Part shown: positions 34,055-43,630 of the stretch, piece by piece | How positions within the stretch are numbered: the stretch's first letter is position 1 | How the letters are laid out: the number at the start of each line of letters is the position of its first letter | From: Cohnella endophytica | GTDB taxonomy: Bacteria > Bacillota > Bacilli > Paenibacillales > Paenibacillaceae | Direction of reading: 5' to 3' | DNA length: 64,000 bases | Assembly: GCF_003628305.1 (NCBI RefSeq) | Contig: NZ_RBZM01000005.1 | Coordinates: 124,001 to 188,000 of the forward strand | Notes under the pieces: generated by a model | What the model was told of the DNA's origin: nothing | What the model saw: only the letters and a program-made list of their open reading frames with translations | Database searches by the model: none | Made by a program: the position numbers and the translations under genes

Positions 34055-35627
34055 CGACGTAGCGGTGCTTGAATTTTTGAAGCAATTGGTCCCATGGGGA
34101 GAGATGGGCTTCGAATTGGCGGGCGCGTTCACGAACGCGTACGACGCGCTTGGACATTGCAAAGAAGCGGTGCCGGATCTCATCGTCACCGACATCGGCA
34201 TGCCCGGAATGGACGGTTTGGCGTTCATTCGGGAGCTACAGGCGAAGGCGACGAAATCTCGGTTCGTCATTTTATCTTGCCACGATGAATTTCTGTACGC
34301 CCAACAAGCGGTTCAGCTCGGAGTACAGGATTACGTGCTAAAAGAAACGTTGACGCTGGAAAGCATGCAGGAGCTCATCGGCAAGGCCAAAAGAGGTATC
34401 GACGACGAGCGACGATTGAAGCTTCAGGTCGATCGCTTGCACGATCAGGCCCATAAGAGCCAATCCGCGAGAAAAGAAAAGTGGCTAAGGGATTTGCTTT
34501 CGTATCCGGTGTCCGAAGATGGCAAGCTTTTCGAGCAGCTTCAGGAATTCGGCTTAAACGCCAAGCAGGGTCACTTCATTCCCGTATGCTGCCGGATTCA
34601 TCGTTATCACGATGCGATCATTCGCTACAATAACGAAGAGATGGTCAAGTTCATCGCGGAGAACGCGGCGGAGGAGCTGCTTCGGGAAGAACAGAATTTA
34701 ATGTTCGTCGGCTATTCCTCCCAAACCTTTTTTCTCCTATGCGCATGCCGCAAGGAGCTGGTCGTGAACCCTTTCGAGAAAGTGGTGCGCATCTCTAACG
34801 TCATCCAGCAGGCTTTCTCCAAATATTTGAAGATCGAGCTGTCCGTGCTCGTCGGCGAGATGGTGTCCGGCGGTTCGGAGCTGAAGAGGCAAACCGCGGC
34901 TTTGCTTGAAACGGACGAATTGTTCTATTCCCATAAACCGGTCGTTCTGAAATACTCCGAAATCCAACAACGCCAGGCATCGGCGACGGAACAGGACTTG
35001 TTCCAGCATTATTCCGATGTCGCGGAACGATTGAACCGATTGCTCATCGAGAACAACGGAGGATCGGAGTCGGAGTCCGTCGTGGACTCGTTCTTCTCTC
35101 TTGTCAGAAGCGGCAAATTCCCGCCTTCCGATGTGAAGCAATTCGTCTGGAAGCTGGCGCTCGACATGAGGCTGAAGCTCAAGTTCAGTCGCTACTTCGA
35201 CAAGGAAAAGGCCCAGCACGACCTTGGACGGATGCTGAACGTAAGCGAGGTCAGAGACTGGTTGTTGCTCTTCATGAAGGAAGCCGTCGCCGAAGCCGAG
35301 CAAATCTCCAAGAAAAGCAAGAAGACGGAAATCGTCGATGCCCAGCGTTACGTACAACTGCAATTGCACAGAAAAATTACGCTTGAGGAAGTCGCCGATC
35401 ATCTTCACCTCAATCCGAGTTATTTTAGCCGTCTGTTCAAGAAAGAGAGCGGAGAAAACTTCATCGAATACGTGACCCGCCTCAAGATGGAGAAAGCGAA
35501 AGAGCTGCTCGGGGAATCGGGACATACCGTCGAGAAAATCGCTCTGCAGCTTGGCTACGATAACAAGAGCTACTTCGTAAAATTGTTCAAGCAACACTAT
35601 GGGACGGCTCCGGGGCGTTTCGTTTAA
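34029..35627 (+). CDS. YesN-type response regulator (REC and AraC-type DNA-binding domains)
   Basis: 532-aa regulator partnered with the upstream kinase. The receiver domain has VDDD and phospho-acceptor Asp55 in VTDIGMPGMDG. A long helical middle region follows, and the C-terminal AraC-type double helix-turn-helix (LEEVADHLHLNPSYFSRLFKKESG...KIALQLGYDNKSYFVKLFKQHYG) binds DNA. It probably activates the sugar importer. Start chosen at 34029, 7 nt after GAGGGG; it overlaps the kinase gene by 26 bp. Confidence 0.93.
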   Translation: MHQAILVDDDVAVLEFLKQLVPWGEMGFELAGAFTNAYDALGHCKEAVPDLIVTDIGMPGMDGLAFIRELQAKATKSRFVILSCHDEFLYAQQAVQLGVQDYVLKETLTLESMQELIGKAKRGIDDERRLKLQVDRLHDQAHKSQSARKEKWLRDLLSYPVSEDGKLFEQLQEFGLNAKQGHFIPVCCRIHRYHDAIIRYNNEEMVKFIAENAAEELLREEQNLMFVGYSSQTFFLLCACRKELVVNPFEKVVRISNVIQQAFSKYLKIELSVLVGEMVSGGSELKRQTAALLETDELFYSHKPVVLKYSEIQQRQASATEQDLFQHYSDVAERLNRLLIENNGGSESESVVDSFFSLVRSGKFPPSDVKQFVWKLALDMRLKLKFSRYFDKEKAQHDLGRMLNVSEVRDWLLLFMKEAVAEAEQISKKSKKTEIVDAQRYVQLQLHRKITLEEVADHLHLNPSYFSRLFKKESGENFIEYVTRLKMEKAKELLGESGHTVEKIALQLGYDNKSYFVKLFKQHYGTAPGRFV

Positions 35628-35670
35628 TCCGGGGAAAGCGATAGTTACTTAGTACGCTTTAGTATAGTTC

Positions 35671-35699
35671 TTACGCGGAAAGTCCGACTTCGTTATAAT
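35671..35699 (+). promoter_or_regulatory. Promoter of the aldo/keto reductase gene
   Basis: TTACGC (35671-35676), 17-bp spacer, TATAAT (35694-35699). Confidence 0.55.
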
Positions 35700-35747
35700 G
35701 GGCTTGAAACGGAACGCGCAAAGAACTTTATTAGGAGGTACTCGATC

Positions 35748-36725
35748 ATGAGCCAAACGATCCCTTTGAATAAACACGGCTTCTCCGCCAGCCAGCTCGT
35801 TCTGGGCTGCATGGGTCTTGGAGGCGGCTGGAATTCCAATCCCTTGACGAAGGAAGACATTAAGCAAGCCCACGACGCGATAGACGCGGCGATGTCGATC
35901 GGCATCAATATGTTCGATCATGCCAACATTTACGGGTTCGGCAAATCGGAGAAAGTATTCGGAGAGGTGCTGAAGGAACGTCCCGAGCTTCGCGACAAGA
36001 TTCTGATTCAATCCAAGTGCGGCATTCGACTTGGAACCGAGGATTATCCGCGGACGCGTTTCGATTTCTCCAAGGAGCATATCGTGTCCAGCGTAGACGG
36101 TATTCTTTCCCGTCTGGGCGTCGAGAAAATCGAAGTCTTGCTGCTGCATCGCCCGGATCCGCTCGCCGAGCCGGAAGAAGTAGCGGAAGCGTTCGGACTT
36201 CTGAAATCCTCAGGCAAAGTCGGAAGCCTAGGCGTCTCCAATATGAGTGCCGCGCAAATGAATCTGCTGCAAGCTAGCTTGGACGAGCCGTTAGTGGCGA
36301 ATCAGTTGGAAATGAGCTTGCTCAAGCTGGATTGGCTGGATTCGGTCGTTCACGTCAATCAAGAAGCGGGCAAGTTGAGTAGCTTCCCGGAAGGGACGAT
36401 CGAATACTGCAGGTTGAACAACGTGCAGCTCCAATCATGGGCTCCGTTGGCCAAGGGCTTATATAGCGGCAAGGATATTTCGAACGAGAGCCAAGCGGTT
36501 CAAGAGACTGCGGCCATGGTCGCCAAGTTGGCGGAAGAGAAGGAAGCGACGAAGGAAGCGATCGTGCTTGCGTTCCTAATGCGACATCCTGCCCGTATCC
36601 AACCGGTCATCGGCACGGCCAATCCGCAGCGGATCGTCGCGTGCGGCGATGCCGCCAAAGTCGTACTGACCCGCGAGGAGTGGTACCATCTCTACATTAC
36701 TTCCCGCGGACGCATGATGCCTTAA
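35748..36725 (+). CDS. Aldo/keto reductase (YdhF-like)
   Basis: 325-aa TIM-barrel NADPH-dependent oxidoreductase. The catalytic tetrad is recognisable: Asp and Tyr in FDHANIYG, Lys in IQSKCGI, His in VLLLHRPDP. The C-terminal cofactor region reads PARIQPVIGTANPQRI. AGGAGGT fixes the start. The substrate is unknown. It follows the sugar-import regulators but has its own promoter. Confidence 0.92.
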   Translation: MSQTIPLNKHGFSASQLVLGCMGLGGGWNSNPLTKEDIKQAHDAIDAAMSIGINMFDHANIYGFGKSEKVFGEVLKERPELRDKILIQSKCGIRLGTEDYPRTRFDFSKEHIVSSVDGILSRLGVEKIEVLLLHRPDPLAEPEEVAEAFGLLKSSGKVGSLGVSNMSAAQMNLLQASLDEPLVANQLEMSLLKLDWLDSVVHVNQEAGKLSSFPEGTIEYCRLNNVQLQSWAPLAKGLYSGKDISNESQAVQETAAMVAKLAEEKEATKEAIVLAFLMRHPARIQPVIGTANPQRIVACGDAAKVVLTREEWYHLYITSRGRMMP

Positions 36726-36784
36726 GGCAACGAACGTATGAATCGCTTGTGGCCTTGATTCAGAGGAAATCATATAAATGCGTA

Positions 36785-36824
36785 GAAACGGGCCTTCTTC
36801 GATGAAGATGGCTCGTTTCTTTAT
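36785..36824 (+). terminator. Terminator after the reductase gene
   Basis: 16-bp nearly complete stem (36785-36800 / 36804-36819) with GAT loop and TTTATT. Confidence 0.85.
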
Positions 36825-36881
36825 TGCCGGATTGGATGTAAAATGTAAGAGTACCCAAAATGGAACAATGAGGTGTTGGAT

Positions 36882-37157
36882 ATGGAATTGATCGTTACGC
36901 CTTCCGCGCTGTCTTGCTTCAAAGGGGAATGGGGAATCGGGGACGGAGAATCCGTTCGGGTATTCGTGCGTTACGTTAGCGGCGGGGAGAAGCCTTTCGC
37001 GTTCGGCATTACGAGGGATACTCCGCTGGATGCGGCCGTGACGACGGTCGCGGAATTGATTACCTTCTATATGGAGAGCAAGGACGTGTGGTTTCTGGAA
37101 GGCAGAAGCCTAAAAATCGACTGCGAAGGCGAAGATATCGTCTATCGGTTGTCTTAG
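36882..37157 (+). CDS. HesB/YneR-like small protein
   Basis: 91-aa protein similar in pattern to HesB/IscA-like proteins of the Bacillus YneR group: MELIVTPSALSCFKGEWGIGDGESVRVFVRYVSGG then a C-terminal VWFLEGRSLKIDCEGEDIVYRLS. The C-x(n)-CxC cysteines of true iron-sulfur carriers are absent, so a scaffold role for clusters is doubtful. Start chosen at ATG 36882 after GAGGTG; upstream in-frame GTG and TTG are less likely. Confidence 0.8.
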   Translation: MELIVTPSALSCFKGEWGIGDGESVRVFVRYVSGGEKPFAFGITRDTPLDAAVTTVAELITFYMESKDVWFLEGRSLKIDCEGEDIVYRLS

Positions 37158-37199
37158 CGGATGTTTAGAGGTGGCAAAGATAATCGGTTTGATGTAAAC

Positions 37200-37214
37200 T
37201 AATAATCATTATGT
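37200..37214 (+). promoter_or_regulatory. Possible Fur-type box before the aldolase gene
   Basis: TAATAATCATTATGT matches the 7-1-7 pattern TGATAATnATTATCA at 11 of 14 defined positions. It lies 46 bp before the start codon. Weak to moderate evidence. Confidence 0.3.
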
Positions 37215-37259
37215 TTCGACTACGACGCAAGGTTGCTTAAAAAAGGAGAATTCAAGGAT

Positions 37260-38228
37260 ATGACGGTACATAGCAAGACGAATCACTGCAAAATCGTGGA
37301 TTGCACCATCCGCGACGGAGGGCTCGTTAACAATTGGGATTTCAGCGTGGAGTTCGTCCAGGATTTGTACGAATCCTTAAACGCCGCAGGCGTCGAGTAC
37401 ATGGAAATCGGCTATAAGAACTCTCCGAAGCTGCTGAAGAGCGAAGGCACGGAAGGTCCTTGGAGATTCTTGGACGACGACTTCTTGCGCAAAGTTATTA
37501 AAGAAAAGAAAAATACGAAGCTCTCCGCCCTAGTCGACGTTGGACGGGTGGATGAAGCGGACGTGCTGCTCCGCAGCGATTCCATGCTGGATCTGATTCG
37601 CGTGGCCTGCTATGCTCGCGACACGGCTAAAGCCATCGAACTGGCAACCTTGTTCCACGAGCGCGGTTACGAGACGACGATCAACATTATGGCGCTCTCA
37701 GGCGTTATGGACAACGAGTTGAACGAGGCGCTCGCCATGATCAACGAAAGCCCGATCGACGTCGTCTACATCGTGGATTCTTTCGGAAGCTTGGATCCTG
37801 ACGATATGCGCTTCCTGGTGGAGAAGTTCCGCCGCTCGCTGAAGAACAAACGCCTTGGCGTTCATACCCACAATAATCTTCAGCTTGCGTTCGCCAATAC
37901 GCTCACGGCCGCTCAACTTGGCGTTGAATTCTTGGATGCATCCGTATACGGAATGGGCCGCGCCGCGGGCAACACGCCTACCGAGCTGCTGCTCGCCAAG
38001 CTGACTCGTCCGGAATACAGCCTTCGTCCAGTTCTCGGCATGATCGAGAAGCATATGATCAAGCTTCGCGAGAAAGACGAATGGGGTTATCTGATCCCCG
38101 ACATGATCACCGGAACGCTCGACGAGCACCCGCGTTCGGCGATGGGATGGCGCGCTTCGGCGAAACGCGATCAATTCACGGAGTTCTACGACAAGATGAC
38201 GACTCCCGAAGTGTACAACAAACAATAA
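37260..38228 (+). CDS. DRE-TIM metallolyase-type aldolase (HMG-CoA lyase-like)
   Basis: 322-aa TIM-barrel protein. DCTIRDGGLVNNWDF at the N-terminus is the DRE-type metal and substrate motif, HTHNNLQLAFANT supplies the HxH metal ligands, and GMGRAAGNTPTE matches the family's C-terminal loop. Relatives include 4-hydroxy-2-oxovalerate aldolase and HMG-CoA lyase. The usual partner dehydrogenase is not adjacent, so the substrate is open. Start chosen at ATG 37260 after AAAGGAG. A very strong terminator follows. Confidence 0.85.
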   Translation: MTVHSKTNHCKIVDCTIRDGGLVNNWDFSVEFVQDLYESLNAAGVEYMEIGYKNSPKLLKSEGTEGPWRFLDDDFLRKVIKEKKNTKLSALVDVGRVDEADVLLRSDSMLDLIRVACYARDTAKAIELATLFHERGYETTINIMALSGVMDNELNEALAMINESPIDVVYIVDSFGSLDPDDMRFLVEKFRRSLKNKRLGVHTHNNLQLAFANTLTAAQLGVEFLDASVYGMGRAAGNTPTELLLAKLTRPEYSLRPVLGMIEKHMIKLREKDEWGYLIPDMITGTLDEHPRSAMGWRASAKRDQFTEFYDKMTTPEVYNKQ

Positions 38229-38250
38229 CCGATTCTCATGCAACCTTGAA

Positions 38251-38303
38251 CAAGGAGCTAGCCCTATCGTCCGCGCGACGACGAGGGCTAGCTCCTTGTT
38301 TGG
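38251..38303 (+). terminator. Strong terminator after the aldolase gene
   Basis: Perfect 15-bp stem (38251-38265 / 38284-38298) with an inner CGTC/GACG stem, then TT-rich sequence. Confidence 0.85.
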
Positions 38304-38393
38304 TTTGGGCGTTCGTTCGAAAAAGCTCGACAAAAACCGCTATATAAGCTATTGTTTTGTAAAATGATGGTATTTTATGGAGGAGAAGTCAGG

Positions 38394-38999
38394 ATGGATA
38401 ATCGCAATCGATTGCTTGTCCGCTTGATGAAACGCAAGAGCCTACCTTCACTCGTGCCGGATTATATTTGGCATCCCGGGGTGGACGAGGAGATTGCCGC
38501 GCTCTCGGAATCGGAAATGGCGAATGATCGCCCGGATGGTTGGTCGTCCGCCAGAGCTTGGAAAGCGGCGCTTCACCTATGGAACGACAGCTTAGCCGCC
38601 GCGCACCGTATCGTCGAGCCCATGAATAGCCCGACGAGCGCCGCGCTTCATGGCATCGTGCACAGACGCGAAGGAGATTTCGGCAACGCCAAGATTTGGT
38701 TTCGAATGGCGGGAGACCACCCCGCGTTCCATGGACTTCAATCTAGGGCGGCAAGCTTTCTCCGGCAGCAGCGGAACCCTCCAGGCCCGTTGAATAAAGT
38801 GTTCGGACAGATTGTCGCTCAGGGTAGTTGGAACCCTTATTTGTTCATCGAAGCGATCGCCATTCAGACGAATCACATCGGCGAGGAGTATACGCGGAAC
38901 TTGCTCGAATGGCTGCAGCAATTGGAACTGGAAGCGTTCATGCGTTACCTAGAGGGAAGAATCGCGTTTGAACGGCCACCAGTTGAGTTCGCCGAGTAA
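38394..38999 (+). CDS. Conserved-looking hypothetical protein
   Basis: 201-aa soluble, Trp- and Ala-rich helical protein (ARAWKAALHLWNDSLAAAHRIVEPMNSP; REGDFGNAKIWFRMAGDHPAFHG). The last two segments resemble a TPR-like helical hairpin. GGAGGAG 8 nt before ATG 38394 supports the start. No family is recognised. Its last 51 bp overlap, tail to tail, the 3' end of the MMPL gene on the other strand. Confidence 0.75.
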   Translation: MDNRNRLLVRLMKRKSLPSLVPDYIWHPGVDEEIAALSESEMANDRPDGWSSARAWKAALHLWNDSLAAAHRIVEPMNSPTSAALHGIVHRREGDFGNAKIWFRMAGDHPAFHGLQSRAASFLRQQRNPPGPLNKVFGQIVAQGSWNPYLFIEAIAIQTNHIGEEYTRNLLEWLQQLELEAFMRYLEGRIAFERPPVEFAE

Positions 39000-41393
39000 G
39001 AACGAGAATGCCGGTACGACGAGCGTCATGAAGATCGTCGCGTATAGCAACAGTCCGATGAGTGTGCCGATGCCGATCTGAACGAGCGTGTCCACGCCCG
39101 AGAAGCTTAGCGCGCCGAACGTCCCTGCCATAATGACGGCGGCCGAGCCGATGACTCCTCCCGTCGTGCGCATCGCTTTGGCCATGGCGGCCGCGTTATG
39201 ACCAGGTCTGTATTCTTCCTTGTACCTCGCCATTAAGAAGATGCTGTAATCGACCCCAAGCGCCACGATTACGAGGAAGACGAAAAACGACACCGTCCAG
39301 GAAAGACCCGGGAACCCCAACGCCTTCACGAATACAAACTCCGTAATGCCCATCGTAACGAAGTAATTAATCCCTAGCGAAAGCAAGACATACAGCGGCG
39401 CTATGATCGAGCGCAGCATCAAAACCAGAACGGCGAAAATGCCGATTAATACGAGCGCGGCGGTTCGGATAAAATCGACGTAGGAAATCCCGCGGAGCTC
39501 GTTATACTTGGCGGACACTCCGGTGACGAATACTTGCGGATCCGTAAGCGCCGTTGCATCCAAGCTATCGCGCAGCTGACCTGCGATTACCGGGATCGCG
39601 TCCATCGATGCGGCGGAGTATGGATTCGTGCTCAAGATAAGCTCGAACTTCGTCGTATGGCCGTCGGGAGAGATATAATAATCCATGGCCGCTTGACGTT
39701 CCGCGGAAATCGGTTTCGTCCCCTCGTTTCTTCCTTCGGGGCCGGAAATGCGCTTGAGTCCTCCAAGTTGCGACAGGACGAGCTTGCTCAATCCGTCTTC
39801 CCACAACCGAACGGCGGGAACGATGCCGATCCAGCCATGGCTAAGCGGTACGGCGCCGAGCGCGATCGTCTTGAGACCCTCGATGAGAGTTTGTTGTTCG
39901 TTCATGATCGCTTGTACGATGTCTCCGACGTTCGGTGCTTTAAGTTGCCCCGGGACGGTCAACTGTTCCGGCTTGCGGCCTAAGGGCCGAACGGCGCTTC
40001 TTACTTCGCTTACCCCTTCGGCGGCGGCAAGCGTAGCGCTTGCTTGCTCCAGCGCGGCAAGACCGGACGAAGAGCGCATCGATAACATCGAAGTGACGAC
40101 GACGGTAACCGGAAAGGCTTCGCCGATGCCGAACGCTTTCTCCACTTGGCGGAAGCCTTGAACGGAATCCGACTGCGGATTAATCTCCGAGATGTCGTCG
40201 AAGGAACGTTTGCCTTGGAAAAGCAGAGACAAGGGCAGAAGAAGGATGAAGGAAGAGAGCAGGACAAGCCCCGATTTCCTCGAACATAATGAAGAGAGCT
40301 TCGCCCATACTCGGGATTCTTTTTCGGCATGATCCGGCGAGACTCGTTTATTTCCGGAGATCCAATGACCGAACAGAAGGATCAAAGCAGGCGTTAAGGT
40401 TAATGCGGCGGCTACCGTTACGACCATGCCGATAGCGACGCCTACGGCGGAACGGTATAAGCCGAATTCGGCAAAACCGATAAGGACGAAAGCGGCGAAT
40501 ACCGTGCTTGCCGAATACAGAATCGTTCTCGTTACTCCGCTCATGGCTTTGGTTAAGGCGACTGCTCGATTGCCATCGCTTTGCGAACGTAATTCCTCTC
40601 GGTATCGCTGAAGCAGGAGAATGCAATAGTCCGTCCCTGCGCCGAACAATACGGCAATGAGGAAAGATTCCGTAAAATGGGATACGGGAACGCCGAATCG
40701 AGCCGCGAACCCGATCAAGCCTCTGGATAGGATGAAACTGATTCCGATCGTGACCAAAGGAATGAGCGGAGTGACGGGCGAGCGGAAAACGATCAACAGA
40801 ATCAGCAACACGATGCCGACGGTTAAAGCCTCCGTGCGGCGAAGTCCGTTTTCCGAGGATTGTTGGAAGTCCTGAGAGAGCATCGCCGTGCCCGTAAGCC
40901 GGGCTTGGGCGCCGTTAGGCACGCTTTCGAGCAACTGCTTGATTTTATTAAGCGCGATTTTCGTCTCTTCGTCGAAATCCGCGCGCGGCAGATTGACGAC
41001 CGCGAGAATCGTCGTGCCGTCATGGCTTCGAAGCCGTTCCGCGAGCTCCGGCTGAGTTGCGGCGGAGAGCACGCTTATGATTTTAAGCTCCTCTTTGTCC
41101 GAATCGATTCGTCGAAGCAAGTCGTCCATCCATTCGAGGTCCGCGGTGCTTAACCCTTTATCGCGAGAGAGAACGATAACCGCGTTCGAGAGCGAACGCG
41201 AAGAGGGATTGATCCGTTGCATGAGATGCGTCGCTTGCACCGACTCGGCGCTGGCCGGCAGAAACTTCTGTTCGGTGTTGCGTACGATCGCTTGCAAGTC
41301 GGGTAAATAGAAGAAGGAGAGGGTAGCCGCCGCGAGCCAGGCGATCACGATCGCCCAGCGCAGCTTGGCTAATCCGCCGATCCAACCTTTCAT
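38949..41393 (-). CDS. MMPL/RND family transporter (YdgH-like)
   Basis: 814-aa membrane protein with about 12 helices in two halves, each with a large extracytoplasmic loop (about 40-170 and 430-590). It starts MKGWIGGLAKLRWAIVIAWLAAATLSFFYLPDL. The conserved GAGTDYCILLLQRYREELR and GVDYSIFLMARYKEEYR loops carry the Asp-Tyr pairs that drive proton-linked transport. The family exports lipids or drugs. Start chosen at 41393 after AGGAGG; upstream in-frame sequence overlaps the neighbouring gene. It is probably co-transcribed with the 103-aa gene. Confidence 0.92.
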   Translation of the reverse strand: MKGWIGGLAKLRWAIVIAWLAAATLSFFYLPDLQAIVRNTEQKFLPASAESVQATHLMQRINPSSRSLSNAVIVLSRDKGLSTADLEWMDDLLRRIDSDKEELKIISVLSAATQPELAERLRSHDGTTILAVVNLPRADFDEETKIALNKIKQLLESVPNGAQARLTGTAMLSQDFQQSSENGLRRTEALTVGIVLLILLIVFRSPVTPLIPLVTIGISFILSRGLIGFAARFGVPVSHFTESFLIAVLFGAGTDYCILLLQRYREELRSQSDGNRAVALTKAMSGVTRTILYSASTVFAAFVLIGFAEFGLYRSAVGVAIGMVVTVAAALTLTPALILLFGHWISGNKRVSPDHAEKESRVWAKLSSLCSRKSGLVLLSSFILLLPLSLLFQGKRSFDDISEINPQSDSVQGFRQVEKAFGIGEAFPVTVVVTSMLSMRSSSGLAALEQASATLAAAEGVSEVRSAVRPLGRKPEQLTVPGQLKAPNVGDIVQAIMNEQQTLIEGLKTIALGAVPLSHGWIGIVPAVRLWEDGLSKLVLSQLGGLKRISGPEGRNEGTKPISAERQAAMDYYISPDGHTTKFELILSTNPYSAASMDAIPVIAGQLRDSLDATALTDPQVFVTGVSAKYNELRGISYVDFIRTAALVLIGIFAVLVLMLRSIIAPLYVLLSLGINYFVTMGITEFVFVKALGFPGLSWTVSFFVFLVIVALGVDYSIFLMARYKEEYRPGHNAAAMAKAMRTTGGVIGSAAVIMAGTFGALSFSGVDTLVQIGIGTLIGLLLYATIFMTLVVPAFSFLLGELNWWPFKRDSSL

Positions 41394-41436
41394 GATGCGA
41401 CTCAGCCTCCTGCCTTCGGTTTGATTGCGATAGCCG

Positions 41437-41748
41437 CTATTCTTGCCCGTACCCTTCCAACTGTCCGTCTCCGCGAATGGCGGCGGCGCGGTGCTGCGGG
41501 TTCGGATGGAAAAATCCTTTGCCTTCCAAATGCCGTCCTCCGATCGTCGTCGATTTGACCTCGACTTCGATTTCATGCGATTCCGCGAATCGTTTCAACA
41601 GCGCAACGTCGGTCATGCCGTCGATGTCGATATACCATAAGCGCGAGCCGTATTCCGATACGATCATTAGCTTGGCGCGCGAGAAAACGAGATTCCATGT
41701 CAACGGGCCCTGAGCGACGCTGAGCTCCGCCAAATCGTAAGTTTCCAC
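41437..41748 (-). CDS. Hypothetical 103-aa protein (GTG start)
   Basis: Small soluble protein with a mixed alpha/beta pattern (LVFSRAKLMIVSEYGSRLWYIDIDGMTDVALLKRFAESHEIEVEVKS). No motif is recognised. It ends 43 bp before the MMPL gene on the same strand and shares its promoter (TTGCAT, 18 bp, TACAAT at 41810-41781), so it may act with the transporter. The GTG at 41748 is 11 nt after AAAGGA. Confidence 0.65.
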   Translation of the reverse strand: METYDLAELSVAQGPLTWNLVFSRAKLMIVSEYGSRLWYIDIDGMTDVALLKRFAESHEIEVEVKSTTIGGRHLEGKGFFHPNPQHRAAAIRGDGQLEGYGQE

Positions 41749-41780
41749 TTCTGAACCATTCCTTTCTTACCGATATATTG

Positions 41781-41810
41781 ATTGTAACGCGTATTTCGAA
41801 AAGCATGCAA
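41781..41810 (-). promoter_or_regulatory. Promoter of the 103-aa / MMPL unit
   Basis: Minus strand: TTGCAT (41810-41805), 18-bp spacer, TACAAT (41786-41781). Confidence 0.6.
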
Positions 41811-41837
41811 ACGGAAGTTGAGAAAGGGGGCGGTTCC

Positions 41838-43607
41838 ATGAACCAATCTGCTATCGACATTCAGCAGCTAGGCGATCGTGCTTTCCTTTTGCGATGGAAG
41901 GAGCAGGTCGAATCCTCGACCGTCGCAGGCATGGCGCGGGCACTTGCCGAGCTAATCTTACCTTGGTTGCAAGAGGTGGTCCCGGCTTCGCGGACGATTG
42001 CTTTCTATATGAAGTCGGGCGAATACGATATGGGTAAGGCGGCGGAAGAAGCCGTTCGGCTTCTGCAAGGAATAAAGGGCTTGAAGCAGCATCGGCTGAG
42101 GCATGTAGAGCTTCCTGTCATCTACGGCGGAGATGCGGGTCCCGATCTTGCCGAGTGCGCCCGAAGAAGCGGGTTGTCGATAGAGCAATTCGTAGACCGT
42201 CACGCGGAAACGAGGTACGAGGTCGCGATGATCGGTTTCGCGCCGGGATTCCCTTACTTGAGCGGTTTGCACGATTCGTTGGCTCAGCCGCGGCGCGACA
42301 CGCCTCGCATGTCGGTGCAGGCAGGCTCGGTCGGAATTGCCGGCAACCGGACGGGCGTGTACTCCGTCTCGTCGCCGGGAGGCTGGCAGATCATCGGCAG
42401 AACGCCCGTCCCGTTGTTCAGACCGGAAGCGGAGCGCCCGTTCCTGCTCGCGCAAGGGGACACGGTTAAGTTCATTCCCGTATCGGCGGATGCGGAAATA
42501 CCGGTCGTTCCGAATGAACCCACGCCTGCGTTCGCACATGACAGCGGTAGCGGAGAGCGGATAAGCAACAGCGCTTTAAGCGTGATCAAGCCGGGACTGT
42601 TAACGACGATCCAAGATCTCGGGCGAACGGGATGGCAAGCTTACGGGGTGTCGGTCGGCGGCGCGATGGACGAGACGTCTATGCGCAAAGCCAACCTTCT
42701 GTTAGGCAACGAAGAAGCTGCCGCCGTTCTGGAATTGACCTTGATCGGAGGCAGTTATCTCGTCGAAAGCGATATCTTGATCGCGATATGCGGAGCGGAT
42801 CTGCGCGCAACCGTGGACGGAGCCGGCTTACCGCTAAATAAACCGATATTGTTGCGCGGCGGGACGCGAATCGATTTCGGGTCGGTTTTGACCGGATGTC
42901 GGGCTTACGTCGCGATCGCCGGAGGCTTCGACGCGCCGCTAGTGCTAGGAAGCCGCAGTACGGATCCAAGGGCTCGGATAGGCGGAGGCTTCGGCAGAGC
43001 TTTGATCGCGGGAGATACGATCGGCGTTATGCCGCTATCTCCTCTTTCCCGCGAACTGATGAAAAAGCTCGGAAGCAAGGCGGACGATAGCGGCCTGCGC
43101 TGGAGCGAAACCGATTGGAGCGCGAAAGGTTGGGAGGAAAGTCTTCCATTCGCTGTCCAACCGTTGCGGAAACCGCTCCAACTTACGATTCGGGTGCTCT
43201 TGGGCGCGGAATGGGAACAATTCGCTAAGGAGTCGAAGGCAACGCTTTTCGAGGAACCCTTCAAAGTCGATGCTTCTTCGGATCGAATGGGGATGCGATT
43301 ATCCGGCCATCCGTTAAAACGGGAGTTCGAGGATGAGCTCGAATCGCGCGGCGTCGTGCCGGGAACGATCCAAGTTCCGCCGAGCGGACAACCGATCATT
43401 CTGACTGCAGGGTGTCAACCGACGGGCGGATATCCGATCATCGCGCATGTCATTCGCGCGGATATTCCCTTGCTCGCGCAAGCCGCGCCGGGAGACCTGC
43501 TTACGTTCGAGTTCGTGGACTTAATAACTGCGGAGCGCGCGTTAAGGCATAGGGAGCGGGATATCGCGATATTAAAGGCCGGGGTGCGGATTCGCGCCCG
43601 CGGCTAG
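41838..43607 (+). CDS. 5-oxoprolinase subunits B and C fused (PxpBC, KipI-KipA fusion)
   Basis: 589-aa fusion of two proteins that are normally separate. Residues about 1-225 are PxpB/KipI (GFAPGFPYLSGL; RMSVQAGSVGIAGNRTGVYSVSSPGGWQIIGRTP). After a linker at about 230-248, residues about 250-589 are PxpC/KipA (VIKPGLLTTIQDLGRTGWQAYGVSVGGAMDETSMRKANLLLGN). With PxpA they form the ATP-dependent 5-oxoprolinase that opens pyroglutamate to glutamate. Start chosen at 41838 after AAAGGGGGCGG. pxpA follows 23 bp later. Confidence 0.92.
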   Translation: MNQSAIDIQQLGDRAFLLRWKEQVESSTVAGMARALAELILPWLQEVVPASRTIAFYMKSGEYDMGKAAEEAVRLLQGIKGLKQHRLRHVELPVIYGGDAGPDLAECARRSGLSIEQFVDRHAETRYEVAMIGFAPGFPYLSGLHDSLAQPRRDTPRMSVQAGSVGIAGNRTGVYSVSSPGGWQIIGRTPVPLFRPEAERPFLLAQGDTVKFIPVSADAEIPVVPNEPTPAFAHDSGSGERISNSALSVIKPGLLTTIQDLGRTGWQAYGVSVGGAMDETSMRKANLLLGNEEAAAVLELTLIGGSYLVESDILIAICGADLRATVDGAGLPLNKPILLRGGTRIDFGSVLTGCRAYVAIAGGFDAPLVLGSRSTDPRARIGGGFGRALIAGDTIGVMPLSPLSRELMKKLGSKADDSGLRWSETDWSAKGWEESLPFAVQPLRKPLQLTIRVLLGAEWEQFAKESKATLFEEPFKVDASSDRMGMRLSGHPLKREFEDELESRGVVPGTIQVPPSGQPIILTAGCQPTGGYPIIAHVIRADIPLLAQAAPGDLLTFEFVDLITAERALRHRERDIAILKAGVRIRARG

Positions 43608-43630
43608 GAAAGTGAGGGAGGTACGCAAGG

